Notes under the pieces: model-generated | Told to the model about the DNA's origin: nothing | The model's input: the letters and a program-made list of their open reading frames with translations, nothing else | Databases searched by the model: none | Shown: positions 46,791 to 54,797 of the stretch, piece after piece | Layout of the letters: each line of letters begins with the position of its first letter | Position numbering within the stretch: position 1 is the first letter of the stretch | Program-made: the position numbers and the translations under genes | Assembly (NCBI RefSeq): GCF_016650695.1 | Contig: NZ_JAEKFH010000004.1 | Coordinates: forward strand, 124,001-188,000 | Length of the DNA stretch: 64,000 nt | Source of the DNA: Pseudomonas sp. TH41 | Lineage (GTDB): Bacteria > Pseudomonadota > Gammaproteobacteria > Pseudomonadales > Pseudomonadaceae | Direction of reading: 5' to 3'

Positions 46791-49151
46791 ATGCCGAAAC
46801 ATAAAAATAAAGCTGTAAACCCAAACCCTGATTCGCAACCGACCCTGATTAATCGCTACCTGTTTCCCGTGACCATCGGCGTTTTGTTATTAGCCGTCGC
46901 GGGTATCGGCTGGTTTTTGTTCAGCAGCAAACCGGCCCCCGTGACTTATGCGCCGGTCAGCGCCCCCGTTGCTCAACCGGTCAAGCCGCAACCGGTCGCC
47001 GTAGCGCCGGCAACAATGGTCGATGAGCAACAATGCCAGGGCTGCCACAGCGAACAGGTCAAGGACTGGCAAGGCTCCCATCACCAGTTGGCGATGCAGG
47101 AAGCCAATGCCGAGACGATGCTGGGTGACTTCAATAACGTCACGTTCAAAGCGGAAAACGAAACCAGCCGTTTTTCACGCAAGGACAACGGATTCTGGGT
47201 CAACACGCCCGGCATTGATGGCAAGAACGCGGACTTCAAGGTGGCCTACACCTTCGGCATTGCGCCGTTGCAGCAGTACTTGATCGAAGTCGGTGAGGGT
47301 CGACTGCAAGCCTTGGGCGTGGCGTGGGATACCGAGAAGCATCGCTGGTTTCACCTTTATCCCGGCCAGGGCGTGAACTTCAAAGACCCGCTGCACTGGA
47401 GCAAACCGAGTCAGAACGCCAACTTCATGTGCGTCGAGTGCCATACCACCGGCTACAAGCGCAATTTCGATGCGGCGAAAAACACCTTCGACGGCCACTG
47501 GAACAGCCTCGGTGTCGGCTGCCAGGCCTGTCACGGCCCCGCCTCGAATCACCTGGAATGGACGGCGAAAAAAACCGACCTGATCCATGCCGGTTTTGCC
47601 GTCGACCTCAAGGACAAGAACGCCACCGTCGAAATCGAAACCTGCGCCCGCTGCCACTCGCGCCGCGCGCCACTGGGTGACGGTTTTACCGTGGGCAAGC
47701 GCCTGATGGACGATTACCTGCCGAGCGCCTTGACCCGCGAATTGTATGCGCTGGACGGCAAGATCAAGGATGAAGTGTTCGAACACGGCTCCTTTGCCCA
47801 AAGCAAAATGTTCGACAAAGGCGTGCGCTGCAGTAACTGCCACAACCCTCACAGCACCGCACTGAAGGCTCCGGGCAACGGCGTCTGTCTGCAATGCCAC
47901 AACACTGCCGGCAAAACCGCCGTCGAAGGCGTCGACGGCAAAGGCCTGCAAGCGAAGAACTACGATTCCATCGAACACACTCGCCACACCATGGGACAAC
48001 CGGGTTCGCAGTGCGTGGATTGCCACATGCCCGGCAAGTTCTACATGGGCAATGACTTCCGGCATGACCACAGTTTCAGCATCCCCAACCCCGAGCGGGC
48101 GAAGAAGCTCGGTACGCCTGACGCCTGCCTGACCTGTCACCAGGGCAAGGCTGGCGACAAGGTCACCGAACAGTTCAAGCTCTGGAACACCGCCAATGCC
48201 AGCGCAACGCAAGCCCCTCGCTATGACGAGAGCCTGTGGCTGATCCGCAATGGCCAGCCCGGTGCGGCACTGGCCTTGTACGAGCAGTTGCAACGCAGCA
48301 ACTTGCCAGCGATTCAGCGGGCGACCCTGCTGGCTGAGCTGCCGCTGTATCCGAGCGAACAGGCATTGAAACTGGCCACCCAGGACCTGAGCAACCCGGC
48401 ACCGCAGGTGCGTGAAAGCGCCGTTCGGGCCATCAGTGCGTTCCTGCCGCCGCCCGAACGTGCGCCGCTGCTGACGCCGTTGCTGAGTGATCCAGTGAAA
48501 GCCGTGCGCATTGCCGCCGCCCGGGACTTGCTCAGCGTGGCCCGCAACGGTCTGGGTAACGCCCAGGCCAACTGGAATGCCGCCATCGCCGAATACGAGG
48601 ACGTGCAAAAAAGCCTGGCCGAACGCGCCGAAGCCAACCTCAACCTCGCGATGCTTTATCAGGCCAGCGGGCGTAGTGGTGAAGTCGAAGCGCTGCTGCG
48701 CACGGCACTCAAACGTGACCCGGATTTCTACCCGGCGCTGGTAACACTGGTGCAATGGATGGAAGCCAGCGGACGCAGTCAGGAAGCTCAGGCACTACTG
48801 GCGCAGAGCCTGAAAGAGCACCCGGACGCTGCGCTGCTGCAACACACCCAAGGCTTGTCGCTGGTGCGTGCCGGCAAATCAGACCAGGCCATGACCGCCC
48901 TGCGCAAAGCCGCGCAACTGGAGCCACAAAACGCCCAGTACGGCTATGTTCTGGCGGTGGCGTTGCACGACAGTGGCAAGGTCGATCAGGCCTGCGAAGA
49001 GCTGGAAAGGTTGTTGAAGGTGCAACCGGCCAATCGCAATGCACGACTGTCGTTGATCCAGTACTACCTGGACAACGGGCAAGAACCGAAGGCCCAGGTG
49101 TTGTTGCAAGGCTGGAAGAAAATGAACATGGGGGATCCGGCGTTGAAATGA
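46791..49151 (+). CDS. Membrane-anchored octaheme cytochrome c with HEAT/TPR domain
   Basis: 786 residues. One anchor helix (about 24-45) and a Pro/Val-rich linker precede a cytochrome c554-like part with eight CxxCH motifs: CQGCH, CVECH, CQACH, CARCH, CSNCH, CLQCH, CVDCH and CLTCH (about residues 80-475). HEAT-like repeats (about 545-620) and five or so TPR units reach the C-terminus. It should be periplasmic and electron-carrying, with a protein-binding tail. No quinol oxidase partner is adjacent. I start at ATG 46791 (ACGGAAGTCGTA before it); the frame is open to 46707. Confidence 0.9.
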   Translation: MPKHKNKAVNPNPDSQPTLINRYLFPVTIGVLLLAVAGIGWFLFSSKPAPVTYAPVSAPVAQPVKPQPVAVAPATMVDEQQCQGCHSEQVKDWQGSHHQLAMQEANAETMLGDFNNVTFKAENETSRFSRKDNGFWVNTPGIDGKNADFKVAYTFGIAPLQQYLIEVGEGRLQALGVAWDTEKHRWFHLYPGQGVNFKDPLHWSKPSQNANFMCVECHTTGYKRNFDAAKNTFDGHWNSLGVGCQACHGPASNHLEWTAKKTDLIHAGFAVDLKDKNATVEIETCARCHSRRAPLGDGFTVGKRLMDDYLPSALTRELYALDGKIKDEVFEHGSFAQSKMFDKGVRCSNCHNPHSTALKAPGNGVCLQCHNTAGKTAVEGVDGKGLQAKNYDSIEHTRHTMGQPGSQCVDCHMPGKFYMGNDFRHDHSFSIPNPERAKKLGTPDACLTCHQGKAGDKVTEQFKLWNTANASATQAPRYDESLWLIRNGQPGAALALYEQLQRSNLPAIQRATLLAELPLYPSEQALKLATQDLSNPAPQVRESAVRAISAFLPPPERAPLLTPLLSDPVKAVRIAAARDLLSVARNGLGNAQANWNAAIAEYEDVQKSLAERAEANLNLAMLYQASGRSGEVEALLRTALKRDPDFYPALVTLVQWMEASGRSQEAQALLAQSLKEHPDAALLQHTQGLSLVRAGKSDQAMTALRKAAQLEPQNAQYGYVLAVALHDSGKVDQACEELERLLKVQPANRNARLSLIQYYLDNGQEPKAQVLLQGWKKMNMGDPALK

Positions 49152-49223
49152 TCAAAAGATCGCAGCCTGCGGCAGCTCCTACATGGATTGGGGTAGGAGC
49201 TGCCGCAGGCTGCGATCTTTTGA
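49151..49223. repeat. REPIN, family C, abutting a stop codon
   Basis: Inverted arms ending in GTAGGAGCTGCCGCAGGCTG with a 10-base centre. Its first base is the last base of the cytochrome stop codon TGA, and it fills nearly all of the 83-base gap between two convergent genes, so it probably ends both transcripts. Confidence 0.92.
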
Positions 49224-49234
49224 CCTTGACGCTC

Positions 49235-49714
49235 CTACCGACGACGAAACAAAGGTCGTGGCTCAATCACCGAACGGCCATACAAAACGCTCATCCCGAC
49301 CAACCCCTTCAGCGCATCCTCGACCGATTTGTCCTCACGCACCGCAAAACTGTCAAAACCACACTGACGCATATGGCTGAGCTGATCGCGCAGCACATCG
49401 CCAACCGCACGCAACTCGCCCGACCAGCCAAACCGGGTGCGCAGTAAATACGCCTGGCTGTAACCACGACCGTCACGAAAGCTCGGAAAATCCAGGGCAA
49501 TCAGCGGCAACTGCCCAAACCACGGTTTGAGACTTTCCACTTCATCGTCCGGCCCCAGCCACACCCCGTGTTGCCGAGGATCCTCAAGCCAACGGGCCAA
49601 TGGCAAAATCAACGGGCCAGAAGGCAACTCGGCGTCGACCTCCCTGACCAGCGTCCACGGGTCATCGACGACAATCCGTGCCACGCCCTCCTCCAGTCTC
49701 AGCAGATTGTTCAT
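49235..49714 (-). CDS. DUF934 protein, sulfite-reductase partner
   Basis: 159 residues, cytoplasmic, with the DUF934 pattern 'VWLGPDDEVESL', 'IALDFPSFRDGRGYSQAYLL' and 'LRDQLSHMRQCGFDSF'. This family is nearly always encoded directly after a CysI-type sulfite reductase and is thought to assist it, though its chemistry is not known. ATG 49714 overlaps the cysI stop by 4 nt; the open frame further upstream is out of phase with a real start. Confidence 0.9.
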   Translation of the reverse strand: MNNLLRLEEGVARIVVDDPWTLVREVDAELPSGPLILPLARWLEDPRQHGVWLGPDDEVESLKPWFGQLPLIALDFPSFRDGRGYSQAYLLRTRFGWSGELRAVGDVLRDQLSHMRQCGFDSFAVREDKSVEDALKGLVGMSVLYGRSVIEPRPLFRRR

Positions 49715-51384
49715 GCCGAGGCCTCCAGCATTTTCGGGTACACCTGCTCCTTGAACGGTTCCAGACCAATGCGTTGCAAGGTGTCGACGAACCGTTCTTC
49801 GCTCTCGCGATAAAGGACAAAGGTGTCGATGATCTGCTCGATCACGGTCGATACTTCGGCGGCACTGAACGACGGCCCCATGACTTTGCCCAATGCACTG
49901 TTCTTGCCTTGGGCGCCACCAAGGGTGATCTGGTACCACTCGCTGCCGTTCTTATCGACGCCGAGAATGCCGATGTTGCCTATATGGTGGTGACCGCAGG
50001 CGTTCATGCAGCCGGAGATGTTGAGGCTGATGTCGCCCAGGTCATGCAGATAGTCGAGGTCGTCGAAACGGGCCTGAATGGCTTGGGCGATGGGAATCGA
50101 CTTGGCGTTGGCCAGCGCGCAGAAGTCGCCGCCGGGGCACGCGATGATATCGGTCAGCAAACCGATGTTGGCGCAACCCAGTCCCTGCTCCCAGGCCCGA
50201 CACCACAGTGCAAACAGGTCGGCTTTGGGTACGTCCGGCAGGACGATGTTTTGCTCGTGGGCGATGCGGATCTCGCCGAAACCGAACTGCTCGGACCAGT
50301 CGGCCACCGCTTCCATCTGTGCGGTGGTCACGTCACCCGGCGGCGAAGCGATGCCCGGTTTGGTCGACAGCACCACACTGGCGTATCCCGGCACCTTATG
50401 CGGTTGAACGTTACGCGACACCCAGCGGGCGAAGGCCGGGTTCTCGGCCAGGCGCGTGCCGAAGTCCAGGTCGGTGCCCGCCAGGGCGCGGTAATCCGGC
50501 GTGACGAAGGCACTGGCCACGCGTTCATATTCAACCTCGGTCAACTGCGCCGGACCGTCCTTGAGGTGCTGCCATTCATCCTCCACTTCCTTGGCGAACG
50601 CTTCAATGCCCAGTGCCTTGACCAGAATCTTGATCCGCGCCTTGTACTTGTTGTCCCGCCGACCGTGCCGGTTGTAGACCCGCAACACCGCTTCGACGTA
50701 AGACAGCAAGTGCTGCCACGGCAGACCTTGGCGGATCTGCAAACCCAGGATCGGCGTACGCCCCAGCCCGCCGCCGACAATCACCCGAAGGAGCATTTGC
50801 CCGTCGTCGCCGGGATAAAGATACAGGCCAATGTCATGCATCATGATCGCCGCGCGATCCTGTTCCGCCGAGCAAATGGCGATCTTGAACTTGCGCGGCA
50901 GGAACAGGAACTCCGGGTTGATGGTCGACCATTGCCGGAGGATTTCCGCCAGCGGCCGAGGGTCGATCAACTCGTCTGCCGCAACCCCGGCAAAGGCTTC
51001 GGTGGTGATGTTGCGCACGCAGTTGCCGGAGGTCTGGATCGCATGCATTTCGACCTGGGCCAGACGCTCAAGGATGTCGGGGACCTGGGCCAGTTCGATC
51101 CAGTTGAACTGCATGTTCTGCCGGGTGGTGAAGTGGCCGTAACCGCGATCGTAATCCCGGGCAATGCTCGCCAGCGTGCGCATTTGATGAGCGCTCAACG
51201 TTCCATAGGGAATGGCCACGCGCAGCATGTAGGCGTGTTTTTGCATATACAGGCCGTTCTGCAAACGCAAAGGCAGGAATTCTTCTTCGCTCAACTCACC
51301 CGCCATGAAGCGTTCGACCTGATCGCGAAACTGCGCAACCCGCTCGAACACCAGCGCCCGGTCATAGTCATCGTACTGATACAT
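49711..51384 (-). CDS. cysI: Sulfite reductase hemoprotein
   Basis: 557 residues. It reduces sulfite to sulfide for cysteine synthesis using siroheme and a 4Fe-4S cluster. The cluster ligands are in 'ACPGGDFCALA' and 'NISGCMNACGHHH' (about residues 420-470); the N-terminal half has the paired ferrodoxin-like fold with 'GYGHFTTRQNMQF' and 'SGNCVRNI'. The start follows TGAGGTAGCCAC. It is transcribed with the DUF934 gene, opposite to the preceding envelope cluster. Confidence 0.95.
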   Translation of the reverse strand: MYQYDDYDRALVFERVAQFRDQVERFMAGELSEEEFLPLRLQNGLYMQKHAYMLRVAIPYGTLSAHQMRTLASIARDYDRGYGHFTTRQNMQFNWIELAQVPDILERLAQVEMHAIQTSGNCVRNITTEAFAGVAADELIDPRPLAEILRQWSTINPEFLFLPRKFKIAICSAEQDRAAIMMHDIGLYLYPGDDGQMLLRVIVGGGLGRTPILGLQIRQGLPWQHLLSYVEAVLRVYNRHGRRDNKYKARIKILVKALGIEAFAKEVEDEWQHLKDGPAQLTEVEYERVASAFVTPDYRALAGTDLDFGTRLAENPAFARWVSRNVQPHKVPGYASVVLSTKPGIASPPGDVTTAQMEAVADWSEQFGFGEIRIAHEQNIVLPDVPKADLFALWCRAWEQGLGCANIGLLTDIIACPGGDFCALANAKSIPIAQAIQARFDDLDYLHDLGDISLNISGCMNACGHHHIGNIGILGVDKNGSEWYQITLGGAQGKNSALGKVMGPSFSAAEVSTVIEQIIDTFVLYRESEERFVDTLQRIGLEPFKEQVYPKMLEASA

Positions 51385-51440
51385 GTGGCTACCTCATCAG
51401 GATTGATCGGGCTCTGCGGCTGATGCCTGGCGCATTCCCT

Positions 51441-51528
51441 GTGGGAGCGAGCCTGCTCGCGAAGACGGAGTGTCAGGCGGCACAGATGTTGAATGTGCCG
51501 GCCTCTTCGCGAGCAGGCTCGCTCCCAC
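51441..51528. repeat. REPIN, family B'
   Basis: Inverted copies of GTGGGAGCGAGCCTGCTCGC upstream of cysI. The spacer begins GGAGTGTCAG, a string also found in the spacer at 57301-57380. Confidence 0.92.
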
Positions 51529-51636
51529 AGGTTTTACACCTCGGCAGACCGGCATCCAGCTCTGCGGCTCGCTTTCTAGATATGACTATGAACCCGCCGC
51601 GCAGACCGTTACAGATTCACCTGAATACAAAAAAAC

Positions 51637-51686
51637 CGGATCAGAACGCGGTAGATCACCGCAGGTGACGGACTAAATCTGATCCG
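51637..51686 (-). terminator. Hairpin with T-run on the minus strand
   Basis: CGGATCAG (51637-51644) pairs with CTGATCCG (51679-51686), and GCGGT/ACCGC pairs inside the loop. On the minus strand the outer stem is followed by GTTTTTTTG. It would stop leftward transcription before cysI, but the 34-base structured loop is unusual and a regulatory role is possible. The rest of 51529-51797 shows no gene. Confidence 0.5.
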
Positions 51687-51797
51687 TACAAATGAAGTTT
51701 TCCTGAGTCTGTTTTGTTTGGTACAGGGTTTCTACAGTTCAGGGGCATGCCAGTCCGGGTGGTCTGGCGAGACTTTGCAACCGTGGAAGCAATGATC

Positions 51798-51932
51798 ATG
51801 AGCACAGCAACAATCGGACAGGCCTATAACTACAAGGTCGTCCGCCAATTCGTCGTGGCAACCGTGATTTGGGGTGTCGTGGGGATGGCGTTTGCAACGG
51901 GCAAAGTCGTGAAAGCGGCAGCACCGCAATAG
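51798..51932 (+). CDS. 44-residue peptide matching the N-terminus of CcoN
   Basis: The frame starts MSTATIG with GGAAG 9 bases upstream (a second ATG lies 6 bases earlier). Residues 9-30, 'AYNYKVVRQF' then 'IWGVVGM', match the first helix of the cbb3 oxidase catalytic subunit CcoN; after residue 30 the sequence departs to 'AFATGKVVKAAAPQ' and stops. No remaining ccoN sequence follows. It could be a fossil of a lost ccoN copy or a functional one-helix membrane peptide. A ribosome site and an unbroken frame slightly favour expression. Confidence 0.6.
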   Translation: MSTATIGQAYNYKVVRQFVVATVIWGVVGMAFATGKVVKAAAPQ

Positions 51933-51972
51933 CTGAAACCGGGTTGGGGCAATCTGAAGGTTTGATACCAAT

Positions 51973-52070
51973 GTAGGAGCGAGCTCGCTCGCGAAGGACG
52001 TTAACGATAACGCGTTCTTTCTGAATAAACGCGTTGCTCTCAAGTCCTTCGCGAGCAAGCTCGCTCCTAC
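51973..52070. repeat. REPIN, family B
   Basis: Inverted arms of the GTAGGAGCGAGCTTGCTCGC type; the left arm carries the variant GAGCTCGCTCGC. The spacer contains GTTAACGATAACGCG. Confidence 0.9.
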
Positions 52071-52095
52071 AGGGATTTGTGGCAGTCTCAGTGAT

Positions 52096-52590
52096 TCAGC
52101 TGCGCTCGCGCGGAATCAAACTCTGCAACTGCTGGGCCAAAAAGTTCGCATCAAACGCAAACGTATCCGGGTCTTTCAGGCCATTGGTCTTGCGCCACTG
52201 CCAGCTACTCGACGGCGGCAGGCACACCAGCGAGATGCTGCCATACCGTGCGGCTGTCAGCCCCATCACCGCCAGCGAAATCTGCCCACCCGCGCCCATC
52301 ACGTCCGGCACGAACTCTACCGGTTTGCCGGCGATCACGATGCCCAGTTTCTCGGTCTTGAACGTTGATGTTTCGACCGGAACGCTCGGACCCGATGCGA
52401 CATACGCCTCACGGCTCACTTCCAGCAGATTCGGTGCCTGGACCGGTTCAAGCCACTGCTGGATCTGATCGAACAGCTCACCAATGCGCGTCGCCCACAC
52501 GGCCGATTGCGACTCAAACAGTTGCTTCTTGTGCGCTTCGCTTTCTGCGTAGTGGCGAAGCATCTCGCCCAGTTGCTGTACGTCGTCCAT
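52096..52590 (-). CDS. Hypothetical cytoplasmic protein
   Basis: 164 residues starting at 52590 (MDDVQQLGEM) behind AAAGGAACACCGCA. No signal peptide or membrane helix. The first ~55 residues look helical and charged, possibly coiled-coil; the middle (75-130) is beta-rich with 'KTEKLGIVIAGKPVEF'. I do not recognise the family. It is divergent from the racemase gene across 159 bases, in which a lone GTAGGAGCG fragment near 52714 may be a REP relic. Confidence 0.75.
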   Translation of the reverse strand: MDDVQQLGEMLRHYAESEAHKKQLFESQSAVWATRIGELFDQIQQWLEPVQAPNLLEVSREAYVASGPSVPVETSTFKTEKLGIVIAGKPVEFVPDVMGAGGQISLAVMGLTAARYGSISLVCLPPSSSWQWRKTNGLKDPDTFAFDANFLAQQLQSLIPRERS

Positions 52591-52749
52591 TGCGGTGTTC
52601 CTTTGTTGAAGCGGTGCTGCGGACTTTGAGCATGGCAGATGCGCGTTGCCGGCGTACAACTAAACGCCAAGAGGTACATCAGAGGTTTGCATCACGCAAA
52701 ATTCGCGGGCACTGTAGGAGCGCCCGTCAGCCCTCAACAGGAACACAAC

Positions 52750-53442
52750 ATGCGCACTATCGGCCTAATCGGCGGCATGAGCTGGGAGTCCAGCGCCGAG
52801 TATTACCGTCTCATCAACCAACAGGTACGCGACCGGCTCGGGCCGTTGCGTTCGGCAAAACTGCTGATGTACAGCGTCGACTTCGGGCCTGTCGAGCAGG
52901 CGCAACATGCCGGACGCTGGGACGATGCGGCGGCGATTCTAGTGGATGCGGCGCAGCGATTGCAGGCGGGTGGCGCCGATTGCGTGGTGCTGTGTACTAA
53001 CACCATGCACAAGGTGGCCGGGAAGATTCAGGCAGCGATTGACATCCCATTTCTGCACATCGCCGATCCAACGGGTCAGGCTGCCGTCGATACGGGTGCG
53101 CTGAAGGTCGGCTTGCTCGGTACAGCATTTACCATGGAGCAGGACTTTCTGAAGGACCGCCTGACCGCGCAAGGGTTGACCGTACTGGTTCCGGAAACCG
53201 AGGAACGCCAGGCGGTCCACCGGATCATCTATGACGAGTTGTGCGTGGGGGTGATCAGCGAGGCGTCGCGCAAGGTGTACCAACAGGTCATCGAATCCCT
53301 GACCCGACGCGGCGCCCAGGCGATCATCCTCGGCTGCACCGAAATCGGCCTGCTGATCAAACCCGAGCACAGCGCCCTGCCCCTGCTCGACACCACCGAA
53401 CTGCATGCGCAGGCGGCGGTGGCGTTTGCCTTGAACGACTGA
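52750..53442 (+). CDS. Aspartate/glutamate racemase family protein
   Basis: 230 residues with the two-Cys active site of cofactor-independent amino-acid racemases: Cys82 in 'VLCTNTMHK' and Cys195 in 'ILGCTEIGLL', plus the N-terminal 'IGLIGGMSWESSAEYY'. It probably interconverts L- and D-Asp or Glu, perhaps other amino acids (YgeA-like). ATG 52750 follows CAGGAACACAAC; the longer frame upstream crosses the divergent promoter region. Confidence 0.92.
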   Translation: MRTIGLIGGMSWESSAEYYRLINQQVRDRLGPLRSAKLLMYSVDFGPVEQAQHAGRWDDAAAILVDAAQRLQAGGADCVVLCTNTMHKVAGKIQAAIDIPFLHIADPTGQAAVDTGALKVGLLGTAFTMEQDFLKDRLTAQGLTVLVPETEERQAVHRIIYDELCVGVISEASRKVYQQVIESLTRRGAQAIILGCTEIGLLIKPEHSALPLLDTTELHAQAAVAFALND

Positions 53443-53443
53443 C

Positions 53444-53530
53444 TCAACCGGCCTTGGGCGTGCGACGCAGGCGCGCCATGCTCAAGGTGTCTACCAACAT
53501 ACCGTCCCGCACGGCGTAGTCGCGAATCCA
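53444..53530 (-). pseudogene. C-terminal remnant of a GNAT acetyltransferase
   Basis: Immediately after the racemase stop, the minus strand reads 'WIRDYAVRDG', 'MLVDTLSMARLRR', 'TPKAG' and stop. The 'RDY..RDG...D.L.MARLR' pattern is the closing strand of GNAT acetyltransferases. Nothing matching the rest of the enzyme follows: 17 bases further on the REPIN begins, then the next gene. It looks like the tail of a gene deleted up to the REPIN edge. Confidence 0.55.
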
Positions 53531-53547
53531 GCATGGCGAGACCCCCT

Positions 53548-53645
53548 GTAGGAGCGAGCTTGCTCGCGATGGACGTGAACGATGACGCGTGCTGCCTGGA
53601 AGAATGCGCCGCCCTCGAGTCCATCGCGAGCAAGCTCGCTCCTAC
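53548..53645. repeat. REPIN, family B
   Basis: Inverted arms of GTAGGAGCGAGCTTGCTCGC; spacer with GTGAACGATGACGCG, a two-base variant of the spacer core seen at 9684, 51973 and 54636. It lies between the GNAT remnant and the LysR gene. Confidence 0.92.
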
Positions 53646-53658
53646 AGTTGGATACAGG

Positions 53659-54579
53659 TCAGTTTTCGAACCATTCCCTGCGCTCTTCGAAGGTGTTGCG
53701 GATCAGCTCGACGATCATCTGCACTTGCGCCTCCTCCTGGGATTGAGCATTAACCGCCATCCACACCTGACGTTGCGGTGGTTGGTCGAACAACCCCGGC
53801 AAGGCAATCAGCCCCCGGTCGAAGTGACTCATGTACCCGGGCAACAGGCCTATGCAGGCGCTGCAACGGATCATCTCCAGCATCAGCTCATAGGAATGCA
53901 ACTGCACCACCCCGGCCAGACGCTGTTCCACCAGGGTATTCCACGGCCGGAAACTGTCGACCTGACGGTCATGTTGCCATTGCACCAACAGGAAATCGGC
54001 CAGGTCATCAAGGCTGTCCGGCCGGGACGCGACCCGTGAATAGCGCTTGGCGATATGCGGTAGGTAGTCGAGCCTCGCCAGGCGCTGTGGGTCCCTGACA
54101 GCAAAACTCGGGCCCGGAAGTGGCGAATCAACACCGGCTAACCACACCACCACGTCGGCACTGACCGCCTGCAGGGACAGTTCGCTGTCCAGGGTGATGA
54201 TGTCCAGACGCACGCTGGCGTTGCGCCGCAGCAAGGCCACCAAATCGCGACCGAGAATGTCATGCAGGATCGATTCGGCTACGGCCAGGCGAATCAGCGG
54301 CTGTTCGAGCACCGGTAAATCGCGCTCGTGGGCCAGCGCGATCAGTTGTGCGTGAAGCTGCAACCCTTCACGACTCAGGGCCAGGCCGTTGTCATGATGA
54401 TTGAACAGCGAACACTGCAAATGCGCTTCAAGTTGCGCAAGGTGTTTGCGCAACTGAGTGGACTTGATATTGAGGCTGCGGGCGGCCTGCATGAAGCAAC
54501 CGCAACGGGCGCTGACCCGGAAAGACTGCGCCAGCACCGGATCGATGGCGGCGACGAATGTGGATTCCATGACTGACAT
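53659..54579 (-). CDS. LysR-type transcriptional regulator
   Basis: 306 residues. An N-terminal HTH (about 15-75: 'FMQAARSLNIKSTQLRKHLAQLE') is atypical, with Arg-Lys where LysR proteins usually have Ser-Ser-Val-Ser. An effector-binding domain follows (95-300). The start at 54579 has GGGAGTCATCG before it. No divergent target gene is close: the AhpD-like gene upstream is on the same strand and separated by a REPIN. Target unknown. Confidence 0.85.
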   Translation of the reverse strand: MSVMESTFVAAIDPVLAQSFRVSARCGCFMQAARSLNIKSTQLRKHLAQLEAHLQCSLFNHHDNGLALSREGLQLHAQLIALAHERDLPVLEQPLIRLAVAESILHDILGRDLVALLRRNASVRLDIITLDSELSLQAVSADVVVWLAGVDSPLPGPSFAVRDPQRLARLDYLPHIAKRYSRVASRPDSLDDLADFLLVQWQHDRQVDSFRPWNTLVEQRLAGVVQLHSYELMLEMIRCSACIGLLPGYMSHFDRGLIALPGLFDQPPQRQVWMAVNAQSQEEAQVQMIVELIRNTFEERREWFEN

Positions 54580-54635
54580 CGATGACTCCCTGTCCTTCTA
54601 TCCTTGAAAGCCTGCATCAGGCGCAATGTTGTTCT

Positions 54636-54733
54636 GTAGGAGCGAGCTTGCTCGCGATGGACTAAAGAGCGCCGCGTTTAGCCAGTAAACACGCGTTATC
54701 GTTAACGACCATCGCGAGCAAGCTCGCTCCTAC
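54636..54733. repeat. REPIN, family B
   Basis: Inverted arms of GTAGGAGCGAGCTTGCTCGC; the spacer carries CGCGTTATCGTTAACG, the reverse complement of the spacer core at 51973, so this copy is inserted in the opposite sense. Confidence 0.92.
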
Positions 54734-54797
54734 AAAATCCTTGCCATCCTACGCAGCGCTTATGAAGCTGATGTGACACTTCGGGCGGAAAATCGAT

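Noticed and set aside
51690..51797. ANR box (TTGAT-N4-ATCAA) upstream of the CcoN-like peptide
   Set aside because: I searched the interval by eye and found no match on either strand.
52705..52735. A further REPIN near GTAGGAGCGCCCG
   Set aside because: Only about nine bases match a REP edge and no inverted partner is present.
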